Assembly: GCA_041390825.1 (NCBI GenBank)
Contig: JAWKPF010000013.1
Location: 62,001-126,000, forward strand
Reading direction: 5' to 3'
DNA length: 64,000 nucleotides
Origin: Thermomicrobiales bacterium
GTDB taxonomy: Bacteria; Chloroflexota; Chloroflexia; Thermomicrobiales; UBA6265
Below are positions 16,650 to 24,989 of the stretch, piece by piece. Made by a program: the position numbers and the translations under genes. Position 1 is the stretch's first letter; every line of letters begins with the position of its first letter. Below the pieces are notes generated by a model that worked only from the letters and a program-made list of their open reading frames with translations, was not told where the DNA came from and did not search any database.

Positions 16650-17241
16650 GACCTGATCCTTTGGCGGAGTCGATACCCGCGAGTGTTCTGAGCTGAAGCA
16701 GCGCCCGGTATTGCGCTGCTCTGATCGCCTGGTGGCTCTTGCCCAGAATGCTGGCGATTTCCTTGTCGGTCAGTCCTTGCAACCGAAGTTCCACGACCTC
16801 GCGTTGCAGATCGGGCAGCTTGTCGAGTAGCTCGGTGACCCGCAACATCTCGGTGGCTGCGATCGCCTGGTCTTCGGGCGATGCTGCTTCGTCGGCAATC
16901 TCCTCGGCCCAGTCGATCGAGGCAGACTGTTTGGATGACCGGTAGGCGTCGACGATGACGTTGTGCGCGATGGTGAAGAGCCAGGAGTGGAAGCGATCCC
17001 GGTCCTTGCACGACTTCAGATTGGCGAAGGCCCGCATGAAGGTGGTTTGCGCGGCATCCTCGGCGGATTCGCGGTTACCGAGGCAGCGATGGCAGTAGCG
17101 GTGAACGGGATCCCGGTACCGCTGGAAGATCTCGAGGAACGCCGCTGGTTCGGCCAATGCCCGCTCGACCAGCTGACGGTCCGTCATTTCGGCATCTCGA
17201 GGGCGATCGATGGCCATCGTCCGTGCCTGCAGCGTGCTCAC
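16636..17241 (-). CDS. ECF-family RNA polymerase sigma factor
   Basis: The protein has both ECF regions. Region 2 covers about residues 30-95, with the -10-binding helix RFHSWLFTIAHNVIVDAYR. Region 4 covers about 135-190, with LPDLQREVVELRLQGLTDKE and the helix-turn-helix GKSHQAIRAAQYRALLQL. The linker between them is acidic. It heads a three-gene minus-strand operon with the anti-sigma/propeller protein (14-base overlap) and the SnoaL/cupin-like exported protein. Such factors usually activate their own operon. The start is unsure: ATG at 17241, 17217 or 17187 are in frame; region 2 begins after all of them. Confidence 0.9.
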   Translation of the reverse strand: MSTLQARTMAIDRPRDAEMTDRQLVERALAEPAAFLEIFQRYRDPVHRYCHRCLGNRESAEDAAQTTFMRAFANLKSCKDRDRFHSWLFTIAHNVIVDAYRSSKQSASIDWAEEIADEAASPEDQAIAATEMLRVTELLDKLPDLQREVVELRLQGLTDKEIASILGKSHQAIRAAQYRALLQLRTLAGIDSAKGSGHVER

Positions 17242-17322
17242 CCGAGTGCTCCGAGACTGCTACCAGATACATACCGTTCACAGGGATAGACTGCAAGCGC
17301 TCCGATTTGTGACGCAGGGGAA

Positions 17323-17422
17323 GCAGGCAGCACGCGGCAGGCAGCACGCAGAACGAGCCGGCAGCCGCGTTCGTCTCCCTGGACTCCGGGCCCCGGACTC
17401 CGGACTCTCGACTCTGGCCTCT
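17323..17422. repeat. Two short arrays of 7-bp period at the 3' end of the ABC exporter
   Basis: 17323-17350 reads as heptamers of the type GGCAGCA/CGCGGCA. 17381-17422 reads GGACTCC GGGCCCC GGACTCC GGACTCT CGACTCT GGCCTCT. The second array ends four bases from the stop codon of the permease gene (17426). Both keep a strict 7-base period although the words differ. Confidence 0.8.
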
Positions 17423-17425
17423 CCC

Positions 17426-18496
17426 CTACACCGAGCGGGCGTCCCAGCGGAAGAAGCGGATCGCGATGAGGACCGAGACCAGGGCGGTGGCGCCGAGGAT
17501 GACCCAATCCATCCAGATGGCGTCCAGCCCCTTGCCGCGGGTCATGACTTCGCGCAGCGCATCGACCAGATAGCGCAATGGGAGCAGCTTGGTGATCGGA
17601 GCCAGCCAACTCGGGGCGGAATCGATATCGAAGAAGACCCCGGAGAGGAAGAGCATCGGGAAGGTGATCAGATTGGAGTAGCTGGCCGCAGCTTCGACAT
17701 TGGGCGCGATGCTGGAAACGGCGAAGCCAATGGCCAGGAAGGCAAGCGAACCAATGAAGATCGACAGGACCACCAGCAGGATGCTCCCCTGGATATCGAC
17801 ATCGAACAGGAAATGTGAGATCAGATAGAGGATCAGCGCCTGGGGCACCGCGACGATGAGTTGGGAGATGACCCGGGCGGTGATGAAACTGGAAAGCGGG
17901 AAAGGCGTGATCTTGATCCGGCGCAGGATGCCCCGCTCGCGGAAGGTGACGAACGAGGTCGAAAGCCCGATCACGCCGGCGTTCATGATCGACATCGCCA
18001 GGATGCCCGGGAGCAGAAAGTCCATATAGGAGATGTCGAGCGTTTCGACCGGTTGCGCTTCGATGGTGACCGGACTGGGACCCTGCGCCATCGAGTTCAG
18101 CACCTGGGTGATGGCGTTGATCGAGATTTGCGCGTTCGGCCCGGCGGCTTCGTCGTAATAGAGCTGGACGGTCGGAAAGCCGCCGCCTGCAGGTTCGTCG
18201 CCAAAGACGAGCACGACATCGCGGTTGCCGTCTTTGAGCTCATCCAGCTCGTCTTGCGTGTCTTCGCTGGTGGTAACCGAAAAGATATCGGTGTGTGACA
18301 GAGCCTGCGCGACCGCGGAATGGAACTCAGACGGGGCGCCGGTGAGCCCAACATCGGAGTTGAACTGATCGTTGTTGAAGACCGTGCCGAAGACCAGGAT
18401 GAAGATAACCGGGAAGACGAGATTCCAGAAGAGCGCGGTGCGGTTGCGCACCGTCATCTTCAGGAACGACGTGATCATGGAAAGAAACGAGGTCAT
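17426..18496 (-). CDS. ABC-2 type exporter permease
   Basis: The 356-residue protein shows the ABC-2 plan: one N-terminal membrane helix (about 20-40, TALFWNLVFPVIFILVFG), a large extracytoplasmic domain (about 45-180), and five helices in the C-terminal half. The conserved RERGILRRIKITPFPLSSFI loop couples to the ATPase. It follows the ATPase gene with no gap (stop TAG directly abutting ATG), so translation is coupled and the two form one exporter. Substrate is not predictable; relatives export drugs, lipids or polysaccharide precursors. A 7-bp-period repeat array abuts its stop codon. Confidence 0.93.
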   Translation of the reverse strand: MTSFLSMITSFLKMTVRNRTALFWNLVFPVIFILVFGTVFNNDQFNSDVGLTGAPSEFHSAVAQALSHTDIFSVTTSEDTQDELDELKDGNRDVVLVFGDEPAGGGFPTVQLYYDEAAGPNAQISINAITQVLNSMAQGPSPVTIEAQPVETLDISYMDFLLPGILAMSIMNAGVIGLSTSFVTFRERGILRRIKITPFPLSSFITARVISQLIVAVPQALILYLISHFLFDVDIQGSILLVVLSIFIGSLAFLAIGFAVSSIAPNVEAAASYSNLITFPMLFLSGVFFDIDSAPSWLAPITKLLPLRYLVDALREVMTRGKGLDAIWMDWVILGATALVSVLIAIRFFRWDARSV

Positions 18497-19531
18497 CTAC
18501 GCCGCCTTTCTCCGTTGCCAGAAGCGGCGTTTGGGTTCGGTGTCATCGACATCGGTTTGCTCGGCCTCGGGTTCGAACGTGCGGCCGGTGAGCGTCAAGA
18601 AGACATCTTCCAGCGATGCCTGGTTGCTGCGGAGCTCGGTGAGCTCGACATGGTTGGCGCGGGCGGCTTCCAGGAGACCGATCAGGGTGAGCTGCGGGTT
18701 GTCGCTGCGGAGCTCGAGCTGATCGCCATTGACCGACACATCGCGGGAACCGGGGATCTCCCGTAGTTGGCGCTCATCGAGCGCACCGTCCCGCATGCGG
18801 GCGGAGATGGTGGCCTCGACATCGATTGCCTCGATGAGGCCAACCGGCGTATCGAGCGCGATGATCTTGCCGCGGTCCATGACTGCAATCCGGTCGCAGA
18901 GGATTTCCGCCTCTTCCATGTAGTGCGTCGTAAGCACGACCGTGGAACCCTGGTCGCGCACGTCGCGCACGGTTTGCCAGAGCTCACGGCGCGCGCCGGG
19001 ATCGAGCCCGGTGGTTGGTTCGTCGAGGAAGACCACCACCGGATCGTTGACCAGCCCAAGCGCGATCGAGAGGCGTTGCTGCTGGCCACCGGAGAGCTGA
19101 TTGGCCTGAGCGTTGCGCTTGTCGAGCAGGCCGACCATGCCGAGCAAGTGTTCCACCCGCGCGGGTGAGGAATCGACGCTGTAGAGATCGGCGAAGAGCT
19201 TGATCAGCTCGGAGGCGGTCAGATAGTCGAAGAGCGCGGTGGTTTGCAGTTGTACGCCAATGGCGCGGCGGACCTCTTCGGTTTGGCTCCGCGTGTCATA
19301 CCCGGCGACCATGATGGTGCCGGCGTCGGGTTGGCGCAGGCCCTCGATCATCTCGAGGGTGGTGGTCTTGCCAGCGCCGTTCGGTCCGAGGATGCCGAAG
19401 ATTTCGCCCGACAGGACGGTGAGATCGACGCCATTCACGGCGGCCAGCGTTCCGTAGCGCTTGACGAGGCCGTTGGCTTCGATGATCGGCTGACCGGCCG
19501 GAATGTGGACGGATTGGGTCACCCTGGACAT
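18497..19531 (-). CDS. ABC-2 type exporter ATP-binding protein (DrrA/CcmA-like)
   Basis: All ABC ATPase motifs are present: Walker A GPNGAGKTTT (about residues 45-54), Q-loop QLQTTALFDYLTA, signature LSGGQQQRLSIALGL, Walker B VVFLDEPTTGLD, and the H-loop in VLTTHYMEEAE. A C-terminal extension of about 100 residues (ATISARMRDGALDERQLREI and onward) is typical of DrrA-type drug-export ATPases. The start at 19531 is favoured by GGAAGG 7 bases upstream; an ATG 16 codons earlier has none. It powers the permease encoded immediately downstream. Confidence 0.95.
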   Translation of the reverse strand: MSRVTQSVHIPAGQPIIEANGLVKRYGTLAAVNGVDLTVLSGEIFGILGPNGAGKTTTLEMIEGLRQPDAGTIMVAGYDTRSQTEEVRRAIGVQLQTTALFDYLTASELIKLFADLYSVDSSPARVEHLLGMVGLLDKRNAQANQLSGGQQQRLSIALGLVNDPVVVFLDEPTTGLDPGARRELWQTVRDVRDQGSTVVLTTHYMEEAEILCDRIAVMDRGKIIALDTPVGLIEAIDVEATISARMRDGALDERQLREIPGSRDVSVNGDQLELRSDNPQLTLIGLLEAARANHVELTELRSNQASLEDVFLTLTGRTFEPEAEQTDVDDTEPKRRFWQRRKAA

Positions 19532-19648
19532 GAATTCGCCTTCCGTGTCGACGCGGCAGTGCGTACCGGATCGCTCCATCGACCGCCAACGATACCGTCT
19601 TTGGCGTGATGCGACAGGATACGATCAGGAGAGCGCCAGGAGGATGAT

Positions 19649-19912
19649 ATGGCGAGAGCATCGAGACGGTTGGTGCAGGAACGGGATGGATACCGGTGCA
19701 CGATCTGCGGCAGCCACGAGCAACTGGAGGTGCATCACATCGTGCCGCGGCGGTTGGGCGGTTCGAACGATCCGGAGAATTTGGTCACGGTGTGCGCGGC
19801 GTGTCATCGGCGCATGGACCGGGAATCGTTGGAGCGGGATGGGAGCGGGCACGGCGCTCCGTGGGAGGCTGGGTTGCGGGGGACGAGAGATTCCTCGGCA
19901 AGCTCGGAATGA
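19649..19912 (+). CDS. Small HNH endonuclease
   Basis: The 87-residue protein has a compact HNH nuclease: DGYRCTICGS (first Cys pair), LEVHHIVPRRLGGSNDPENL (catalytic His-His and Asn), and VTVCAACHRRMD (second Cys pair plus final His). This is the McrA-like zinc-finger HNH form found free-standing in many genomes. A strong GGAGG site lies 6 bases before the ATG. The last 8-10 residues (RGTRDSSASSE) are encoded by the start of the intergenic 23-nt repeat, so the natural C terminus appears to have been overrun by the repeat. The DNA target and role (defence, mobile DNA, repair) cannot be told; no methylase or intron is next to it. Confidence 0.82.
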   Translation: MARASRRLVQERDGYRCTICGSHEQLEVHHIVPRRLGGSNDPENLVTVCAACHRRMDRESLERDGSGHGAPWEAGLRGTRDSSASSE

Positions 19913-20010
19913 CGGGGGCGGCAAACTCGGAATGACGGGGGCGGCAAGCTCGGAATGACGGGAGGGGGTGTGCGCGGCATGACGGGGCGGCAGGCTCGGA
20001 ATGACGGAGG
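19880..20010. repeat. 23-nt tandem array built on a CATTCCGAG-type element
   Basis: Units of the form AACTCGGAATGACGGGGGCGGCA repeat with a 23-base period, three clear and two degenerate copies. They follow GAGAGATTCCTCGGCAAGCTC, which is the reverse of the widespread GTCATTCCGAG...GAGGAATCTC intergenic element. The array starts inside the HNH gene. From 20011 to 20283 I see no further gene or repeat; the segment presumably holds the MMPL promoter. Confidence 0.8.
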
Positions 20011-20283
20011 GAGGATGCACAGATATACGTAGTGATTGTCGCGAACGAGACAGGGAATACGTGTTTTTGCCGATGGTGGGCAGGGGTGAACGGGCGCATG
20101 ATGTGATCAGTGGGGAGAGGAACGTCTCTCGGCGGGCAGCCGGCCCAGGACGGTGATCGAAAGGAGCCGATACGAAAGAGGATCGACACAGTTAGGGGAT
20201 GCCCCCGTGTAATTGGCAGATGGGGACGGCCGGATGTGGTACGGCTCGGGCCCCGAGATAAGTCGTAATGGAAGGATAGTGAC

Positions 20284-22527
20284 TTGAATACAGCACGGTT
20301 TTCTACGGCGGGGTTGGCCCGCCTGAGCGCTCGGCGGCCCTGGCGCACGATTGGTCTGTGGTTGTTGGTCCTGGTGTTGGCCGGTATGTCCGCGTCGACA
20401 TTGAATGACGCACTCACGACCGAACAGGGATTCCTGAACAATCCGGAATCGCAGCGCGGTAAGGAGCTACTGGAAGAGCGCCTGCGCGGCGAGCAGCCGA
20501 TTACCGAGACGATTGTGATTCGCTCGGAGCGCCTGACGGTCGATGATGCGGCCTTCCAGGCCAAGGTCGACGGTCTGGTGAGCGCGCTCGCCGCAACTCC
20601 GGAGCTGACCAGCTCGGTGGTTTCGTACTACTCGACCGAGAATGCGGCGCTGGTTTCCGAGGACCGGCATTCGACCATCGTTTCGGTGGTCATGAACGGC
20701 AACCTGGACGAGGCGATTGCCCGTGTGCCTGACTACCAGGCTGCGCTCGCGAGCGCTCAGAAGGATGGCGACTTCCAGATCTACTCGGTGGGCGATGCGA
20801 CGATCAGCGAAACGTTCGAGCGCATCTCCGAGGAAGACCTGGCGAAGGGCGAGACGATTGGCCTGCCAGTTGCGATCCTGATTCTGATCGTGCTGTTCGG
20901 CGCGTTGGTTGCGGCTGGATTGCCAGTGATCGTCGGGTTCGTTTCCATCTTCATCGCCATGGGGCTTTCGGCCCTGGTGGGCAAGACAACCGATCTGTCG
21001 TTCTTTGTCGTCAACATGATCTTCATGATCGGTTTGGCGGTTGGGATCGACTATGCGCTCTTCATCATCTCCCGCTTCCGCGAGGAGCGCGCCAAGGGTG
21101 TGGCGAAGCTCGATGCCATCGCCATCACCGGTGGAACGGCCAACAAGGCAGTGCTCTTCTCGGGTGGCACCGTGGTGCTGGCGCTTTCGGGCATGTTCCT
21201 GGTGCCGGAACTGACCTTCCGCAGCCTGGGCATTGGCGCGGTGCTGGTGGTGGTCGTGGCGGTGGCCGCGAGTCTCACCCTGCTGCCGGCGATGTTGGCG
21301 CTGTTGGGTGACAAGATCAACTGGCCGCGCCTGGGCCGCAAGCAGACGGTGACGGCCGATCCGCATCTGGTGACCTACAAGGGGTTCTGGGGCCGCGTGA
21401 CCAAGCGCGTGATGGCGCATCCGGTGATCGCGCTGGTGCTTTCGGTCGGGTTGTTGCTCGCCTTCGCGCTGCCGATGATCGACATGCAGCGTGGTTCCTC
21501 CGGGGTCTCCAGTCTGCCGCAGAACACCGAGGCCGCGGCCGCTTACGCGCTGCTGGAGCGCGATTTCCCGGCCGGCATGATTGCCCCGGTGGAGATCGTG
21601 ATCGATGGATCGTCCACCGATAGCGAGGTCGAGGCTGGTGTCGCAAACCTGCTGACCGCGTTGGAGAGCGATGAGCGCTTTGGACCGGCAGCAGTGCACC
21701 CGAACACGCTGGGCACACTGACGCTGGTTTCGGTGCCCCTGACGCTGGAGCCGGACAGCCCGCTCGCGTATGAGACGATCGAGGATCTGCGCGAGCAGAT
21801 CGTGCCGCCGGCCTTTGCGGGCGCGCCGGCCGAGGTGCTGGTGGCGGGTCAGGTGGCGCTGACGCAGGACATGAACTCGCTTGCCGAGGACTACCTGCCG
21901 ATCGTGATCGCCTTCGTGCTGGCGCTGAGCTTCATCCTGCTGACGGTGGCGTTCCGCTCGATCGTGGTGCCGGTCAAGGCGCTGATCATGAACCTGCTGA
22001 GCGTGGGCGCGGCGTATGGCTTGATCGTGCTGGTCTTCCAGAAGGGCTATGGCGCGGACCTCTTCGGTTTCCAGACGGTGCCGATGATCGAAAGCTGGTT
22101 GCCGCTCTTCCTCTTCTCGATTCTCTTCGGGTTGAGCATGGACTATCACGTCTTCCTGCTGAGCCGCATCCGGGAGCACTACGACCTGACGAAGGACAAC
22201 AAAGAGTCGGTGGCCTTCGGTCTGCAATCGACCGCCAAGCTGATCACTGGCGCGGCGCTCATCATGGTGGTGGTCTTCGCCGGGTTTGCGGCAGGCCGGT
22301 TGGTGATGCTGCAGCAGGTCGGATTCGGCCTGGCGGTGGCGATCCTGATCGATGCGACGATCGTGCGCTCGATTCTGGTGCCGAGCAGCATGGTGTTGCT
22401 GGGTGACCGCAACTGGTACTTCCCGACGTGGCTCGGCTGGTTGCCGCATGTCACGATCGAGGGTCATATGCCCTCGCTGCCGGCTGCGCCAGTCTTCGCT
22501 GCGACGAGCACCAGCGGCGACGACTAG
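20284..22527 (+). CDS. MMPL/RND-family membrane transporter
   Basis: The 747-residue protein has two homologous halves. Each has one membrane helix (about 25-40 and 375-392), a large extracellular domain, then a five-helix bundle. In the first half GLPVAILILIVLFGALVAAG and the GIDYALFIISRFREER helix carry the Gly-Asp-Tyr motif. In the second half LFGLSMDYHVFLLSRIREHY carries the equivalent Asp-Tyr pair of proton-relay residues. MMPL proteins export lipids, hopanoids or drugs using the proton gradient. The start is TTG with GGAAGG upstream. A rho-independent-like terminator follows at 22566. Cargo unknown; lipid export is likely by family. Confidence 0.94.
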   Translation: MNTARFSTAGLARLSARRPWRTIGLWLLVLVLAGMSASTLNDALTTEQGFLNNPESQRGKELLEERLRGEQPITETIVIRSERLTVDDAAFQAKVDGLVSALAATPELTSSVVSYYSTENAALVSEDRHSTIVSVVMNGNLDEAIARVPDYQAALASAQKDGDFQIYSVGDATISETFERISEEDLAKGETIGLPVAILILIVLFGALVAAGLPVIVGFVSIFIAMGLSALVGKTTDLSFFVVNMIFMIGLAVGIDYALFIISRFREERAKGVAKLDAIAITGGTANKAVLFSGGTVVLALSGMFLVPELTFRSLGIGAVLVVVVAVAASLTLLPAMLALLGDKINWPRLGRKQTVTADPHLVTYKGFWGRVTKRVMAHPVIALVLSVGLLLAFALPMIDMQRGSSGVSSLPQNTEAAAAYALLERDFPAGMIAPVEIVIDGSSTDSEVEAGVANLLTALESDERFGPAAVHPNTLGTLTLVSVPLTLEPDSPLAYETIEDLREQIVPPAFAGAPAEVLVAGQVALTQDMNSLAEDYLPIVIAFVLALSFILLTVAFRSIVVPVKALIMNLLSVGAAYGLIVLVFQKGYGADLFGFQTVPMIESWLPLFLFSILFGLSMDYHVFLLSRIREHYDLTKDNKESVAFGLQSTAKLITGAALIMVVVFAGFAAGRLVMLQQVGFGLAVAILIDATIVRSILVPSSMVLLGDRNWYFPTWLGWLPHVTIEGHMPSLPAAPVFAATSTSGDD

Positions 22528-22565
22528 GGACGAACCGAGGGTTCGCACCCTGCGTATCGAGACGC

Positions 22566-22602
22566 CCCCCTTCTTCTCCTTGTTGGAGAGGAAGGGGGTT
22601 TC
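22566..22602 (+). terminator. Rho-independent terminator of the MMPL gene
   Basis: A 14-bp stem (CCCCCTTCTTCTCC paired with GGAGAGGAAGGGGG, one G-U) closes a 5-base loop and is followed by TTTCGTGT. It begins 39 bases past the MMPL stop. Confidence 0.8.
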
Positions 22603-22742
22603 GTGTGTTCGATGGCAAGAATCTGCATAGTTTCGCGCATGATACCGGTACCATGCCGTGATAGGATGGAGCCGACGGTCTGCTTTGGGTGGGACTCGTA
22701 GGTTCATACGCTGACGACGTGTCGATAGCGGAGGATAGGTGC

Positions 22743-23837
22743 ATGGATTCACAACGGTTCGATCGAATATCACGCTCGTTTGCCGCGCGGACGACGCGGC
22801 GGCAGGCGATGCGTCAGGTTGGCGCCGGGGGTGTGCTCGGCGGGGTCGCTCTCGCGCTGGGCGCGAAGCAGTTGCAGGCGCAGGGTCCTGTGCAGACGTG
22901 CTCGTTGCCGATCATTGCCGAGGTGTATGTGGGACCGTGGCTGGGAACGGTCTATCAGGGTACGCTGTCGCTCGATATCGGCGCGACTGGCGCGATCGAC
23001 AGCGGCTCGTTCGACACGCTCGATGGACAGCACTATGCGGTGGTGGGGCATGCCGCGGGACGTGGGCTGGATGCGCGCGTCGACCTGGGGAACCAGCAGC
23101 TCCTGACGTTGACGGGCACAGCCGAGAACGCTTTCGAACTCTGCCAGGGCGCGGCGGCCGGGTCGTTCATGGGGCCCGAAATGGGCAACATGGGAACCTG
23201 GATCACGGTCGATGGGATGACGCTGGTGGGTTCGGGCGGTCCGGGGATTACTCCCTCGGGGACGCAAACCCCGACGCCGAACCCATGCGCGGCCGTGTCG
23301 TGCCTCGAACCGCAAGTTCCCAGCGCGGATACCTGCGAGTGTGTCTGCCCGGGCGGCGAGCTGGTCTGCGGTGGCGCCTGTTGTGGAGCAGGCCAGGAAT
23401 GCGCCGATCCCACCACGAGCACCTGCCAGTGCATCGCAGGAATGCAGCCATGCGGCGATCAATGCATCGGGCTTTGCAGCGAGATCGAGTATCTCGATGA
23501 GATCTCGTGCCTGTGCGTGCCCTACTGCCCGGATGCGAATTGCACCCCGGGACAAACGTTGAACATGGAAACGTGCGAGTGCGAGGATCTGCCGCTATGC
23601 CCGGGCGGAACCGTGGCGTGCGGAAGCATTTGCGCCGATCTGGAGAACGATCCGGAACATTGCGGATCGTGCGATCACCAGTGCCCGTGGATGCCAACCG
23701 CGGACGATCAGTTGCTGCCGTCGCTCTGCGTGGCAGGCGATTGCTGCCTGGATACCGATCATCTCTGCGCGGCAGATGGCGATTGCTGCTCGGGGTCGTG
23801 CGACTTCATCTCGGGCGGCTTGCAGGTTTGCGCGTAG
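22743..23837 (+). CDS. Exported Cys-rich protein with Stig1/EGF-like repeats
   Basis: The 364-residue protein starts MDSQRFDRISRSFAARTTRR and has a Tat-like signal (RTTRRQAMRQVGAGGVLGGV). Residues of about 45-165 form a beta-rich domain of unknown type. From about 180 the sequence is packed with 34 Cys in modules such as CPGGELVCGGACCGAGQEC, CGDQCIGLC, CPGGTVACGSICADLEND and CSGSCD. The last resemble Stig1-like or bacterial Cys-rich surface modules that bind ligands or simply resist proteases. A GGAGG site 7-11 bases upstream fixes this start; the in-frame ATG at 22689 has none. It is monocistronic, with a strong terminator at 23928. Function unknown. Confidence 0.8.
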   Translation: MDSQRFDRISRSFAARTTRRQAMRQVGAGGVLGGVALALGAKQLQAQGPVQTCSLPIIAEVYVGPWLGTVYQGTLSLDIGATGAIDSGSFDTLDGQHYAVVGHAAGRGLDARVDLGNQQLLTLTGTAENAFELCQGAAAGSFMGPEMGNMGTWITVDGMTLVGSGGPGITPSGTQTPTPNPCAAVSCLEPQVPSADTCECVCPGGELVCGGACCGAGQECADPTTSTCQCIAGMQPCGDQCIGLCSEIEYLDEISCLCVPYCPDANCTPGQTLNMETCECEDLPLCPGGTVACGSICADLENDPEHCGSCDHQCPWMPTADDQLLPSLCVAGDCCLDTDHLCAADGDCCSGSCDFISGGLQVCA

Positions 23838-23927
23838 GGTTTCGCGCGTTGCCGGGCTCCCCAGGTCGGAACCAGGGGCTCACAGCACGAAGCCTCTCCG
23901 AGGCTGAGTACGACGATCGAAGCATGC

Positions 23928-23956
23928 AAAACCGCCGGCCATGTGCCGGCGGTTTT
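23928..23956. terminator. Strong rho-independent terminator
   Basis: A perfect 12-bp stem (AAAACCGCCGGC with GCCGGCGGTTTT) closes a 5-base loop, with T runs on both strands. It is 90 bases past the Cys-rich protein gene and can work in both directions. Confidence 0.88.
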
Positions 23957-24246
23957 CTGCGGTGACGAGCTATCAGGCGTTGGCGGGCGCGGTAGAGAAA
24001 GGTTCGCCAGGCCAGCCCGCTTCGGGATCCAGGTCATGGACTCGATTCAGGCGACCAACAAGAAGATTCGCCCGAGTGTGGTTCAGATTTTGGGATTTCC
24101 AGGATGCGTCGACGGCCGAAACGATCAGAAGTGGCGCCTGCCACGGAATCGGCCAGAAGACGACGCGATGGACCGTTGTTGGTCTGTGACGTCCCACCGT
24201 TGAAACGCTGGGCAGCCCAGATTGTTCGTATTCGCCGGTCACGCCC
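23957..24246 (-). other. Possible remnant of a minus-strand gene, unidentified
   Basis: On the minus strand a frame runs to a stop at 23973, ending LDPEAGWPGEPFSTAPANA, 17 bases before the bidirectional terminator. This is the position expected for the end of a real gene. Its upstream part is interrupted by the 23-nt dispersed repeat at 24191. I cannot assign a family, and the frame may be chance. Confidence 0.2.
24191..24213. repeat. Dispersed 23-nt near-palindrome, copy 1
   Basis: The string GTCCCACCGTTGAAACGCTG plus GGC is identical at 27780-27802. Its core CCCACCGTT-GA-AACGCTGGG is an inverted repeat with one mismatch. Both copies are intergenic, on either side of the frameshifted LacI and ClC genes. 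Confidence 0.8.
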
Positions 24247-24252
24247 ATTTCC

Positions 24253-24650
24253 TCACGTAGCCGCAGGCCTCCGTGCCTGCCCTCCCTTCCTCACGTAGCC
24301 GCAGGCCTCCGTGCCTGCCCTCCCCTTCTTCACGTAGCCGCAGGCCTCCGTGCCTGCCCTCCCCTTCCTCACGTAGCCACAGCCCTCCGTGCCTGCCCTC
24401 CTTCCTCACGTAGCCGCAGCCCTCCGTGGCTGCTGTCTGGCGTCAAGAGCCGCCACGGAGGGCTGCGGCTACGGGGTTTGGGACAGAGCAGCCACGGAGG
24501 GCTGCGACTACGGGGTTTGGGGACAAGAGCAGCCACGGAGGGCTGCGACTACGGGGTTTGGGGACAGGAGCAGGCACGGAGGGCTGCGCTACGGGTTTGG
24601 GGACAGGAGCAGCCACGGAGGGCTGCGGCTACGGGTTTGGGGACAGGAGG
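24253..24650. repeat. Inverted tandem array with 39-nt period
   Basis: Five direct copies of CACGTAGCCGCAGGCCTCCG(TGCCTGC) start at 24253, 24292, 24331, 24370 and 24407. After an 18-base spacer, five copies of the reverse complement (CCACGGAGGGCTGCGGCTAC) start at 24453, 24492, 24533, 24574 and 24613. Each unit is itself an imperfect palindrome around GGCCTCCGTGCC. From 24651 to 24989 there is no clear gene. A minus-strand frame around 24800-24915 (HWIPTTPLDPANMPDNRRML) looks protein-like but is short and has no start. Confidence 0.88.
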
Positions 24651-24989
24651 AATCCAATATGAATATTCCGGGCCAAGCCCCTGGGCAATCACCTGGAATC
24701 CGTAGCGGTGCGGCCACGGCTGGTCGGTCCTGCTTCGGGCTCACGCCGGATCGAACCAGGGTGTCGATTCCCACTATCTGAACCACCCCCGACTTGCTAT
24801 TGGTTGGGTGAGGTTGGTTTCGGTGAGGAAGATCTGGAGCATGCGGCGATTGTCGGGCATGTTGGCGGGATCAAGGGGTGTCGTGGGGATCCAGTGGAGA
24901 CCTATGGACGTTTGCCTATTCGCTCAGACGGGTGTAGGTTCTGCAGGTAGAGGAGTGCGGGATTTGGTGTGCGACCTGAGGACGGCCGG

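Noticed and set aside
20209..20219. AATTGGCAGAT as an independent operator for the MMPL gene
   Set aside because: Only a half-site of the 34298 palindrome; by itself too short to call.
20467..22773. Minus-strand frame opposite the MMPL gene
   Set aside because: His/Arg/Gln-rich antisense text; no motifs, while the plus strand carries all MMPL signatures.
24253..24650. CRISPR array
   Set aside because: The 39-bp units are contiguous rather than separated by unique spacers, invert half-way, and no cas gene is near.
24390..24780. Small plus-strand frames within the inverted array (RRAATTGFGD-type peptides)
   Set aside because: Their peptide repeats simply follow the 39-bp DNA repeats and have no start signal.
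24800..24915. Minus-strand fragment reading HWIPTTPLDPANMPDNRRML
   Set aside because: It looks protein-like but is about 44 codons, lacks a start and has no recognised family; mentioned only in the intergenic note.
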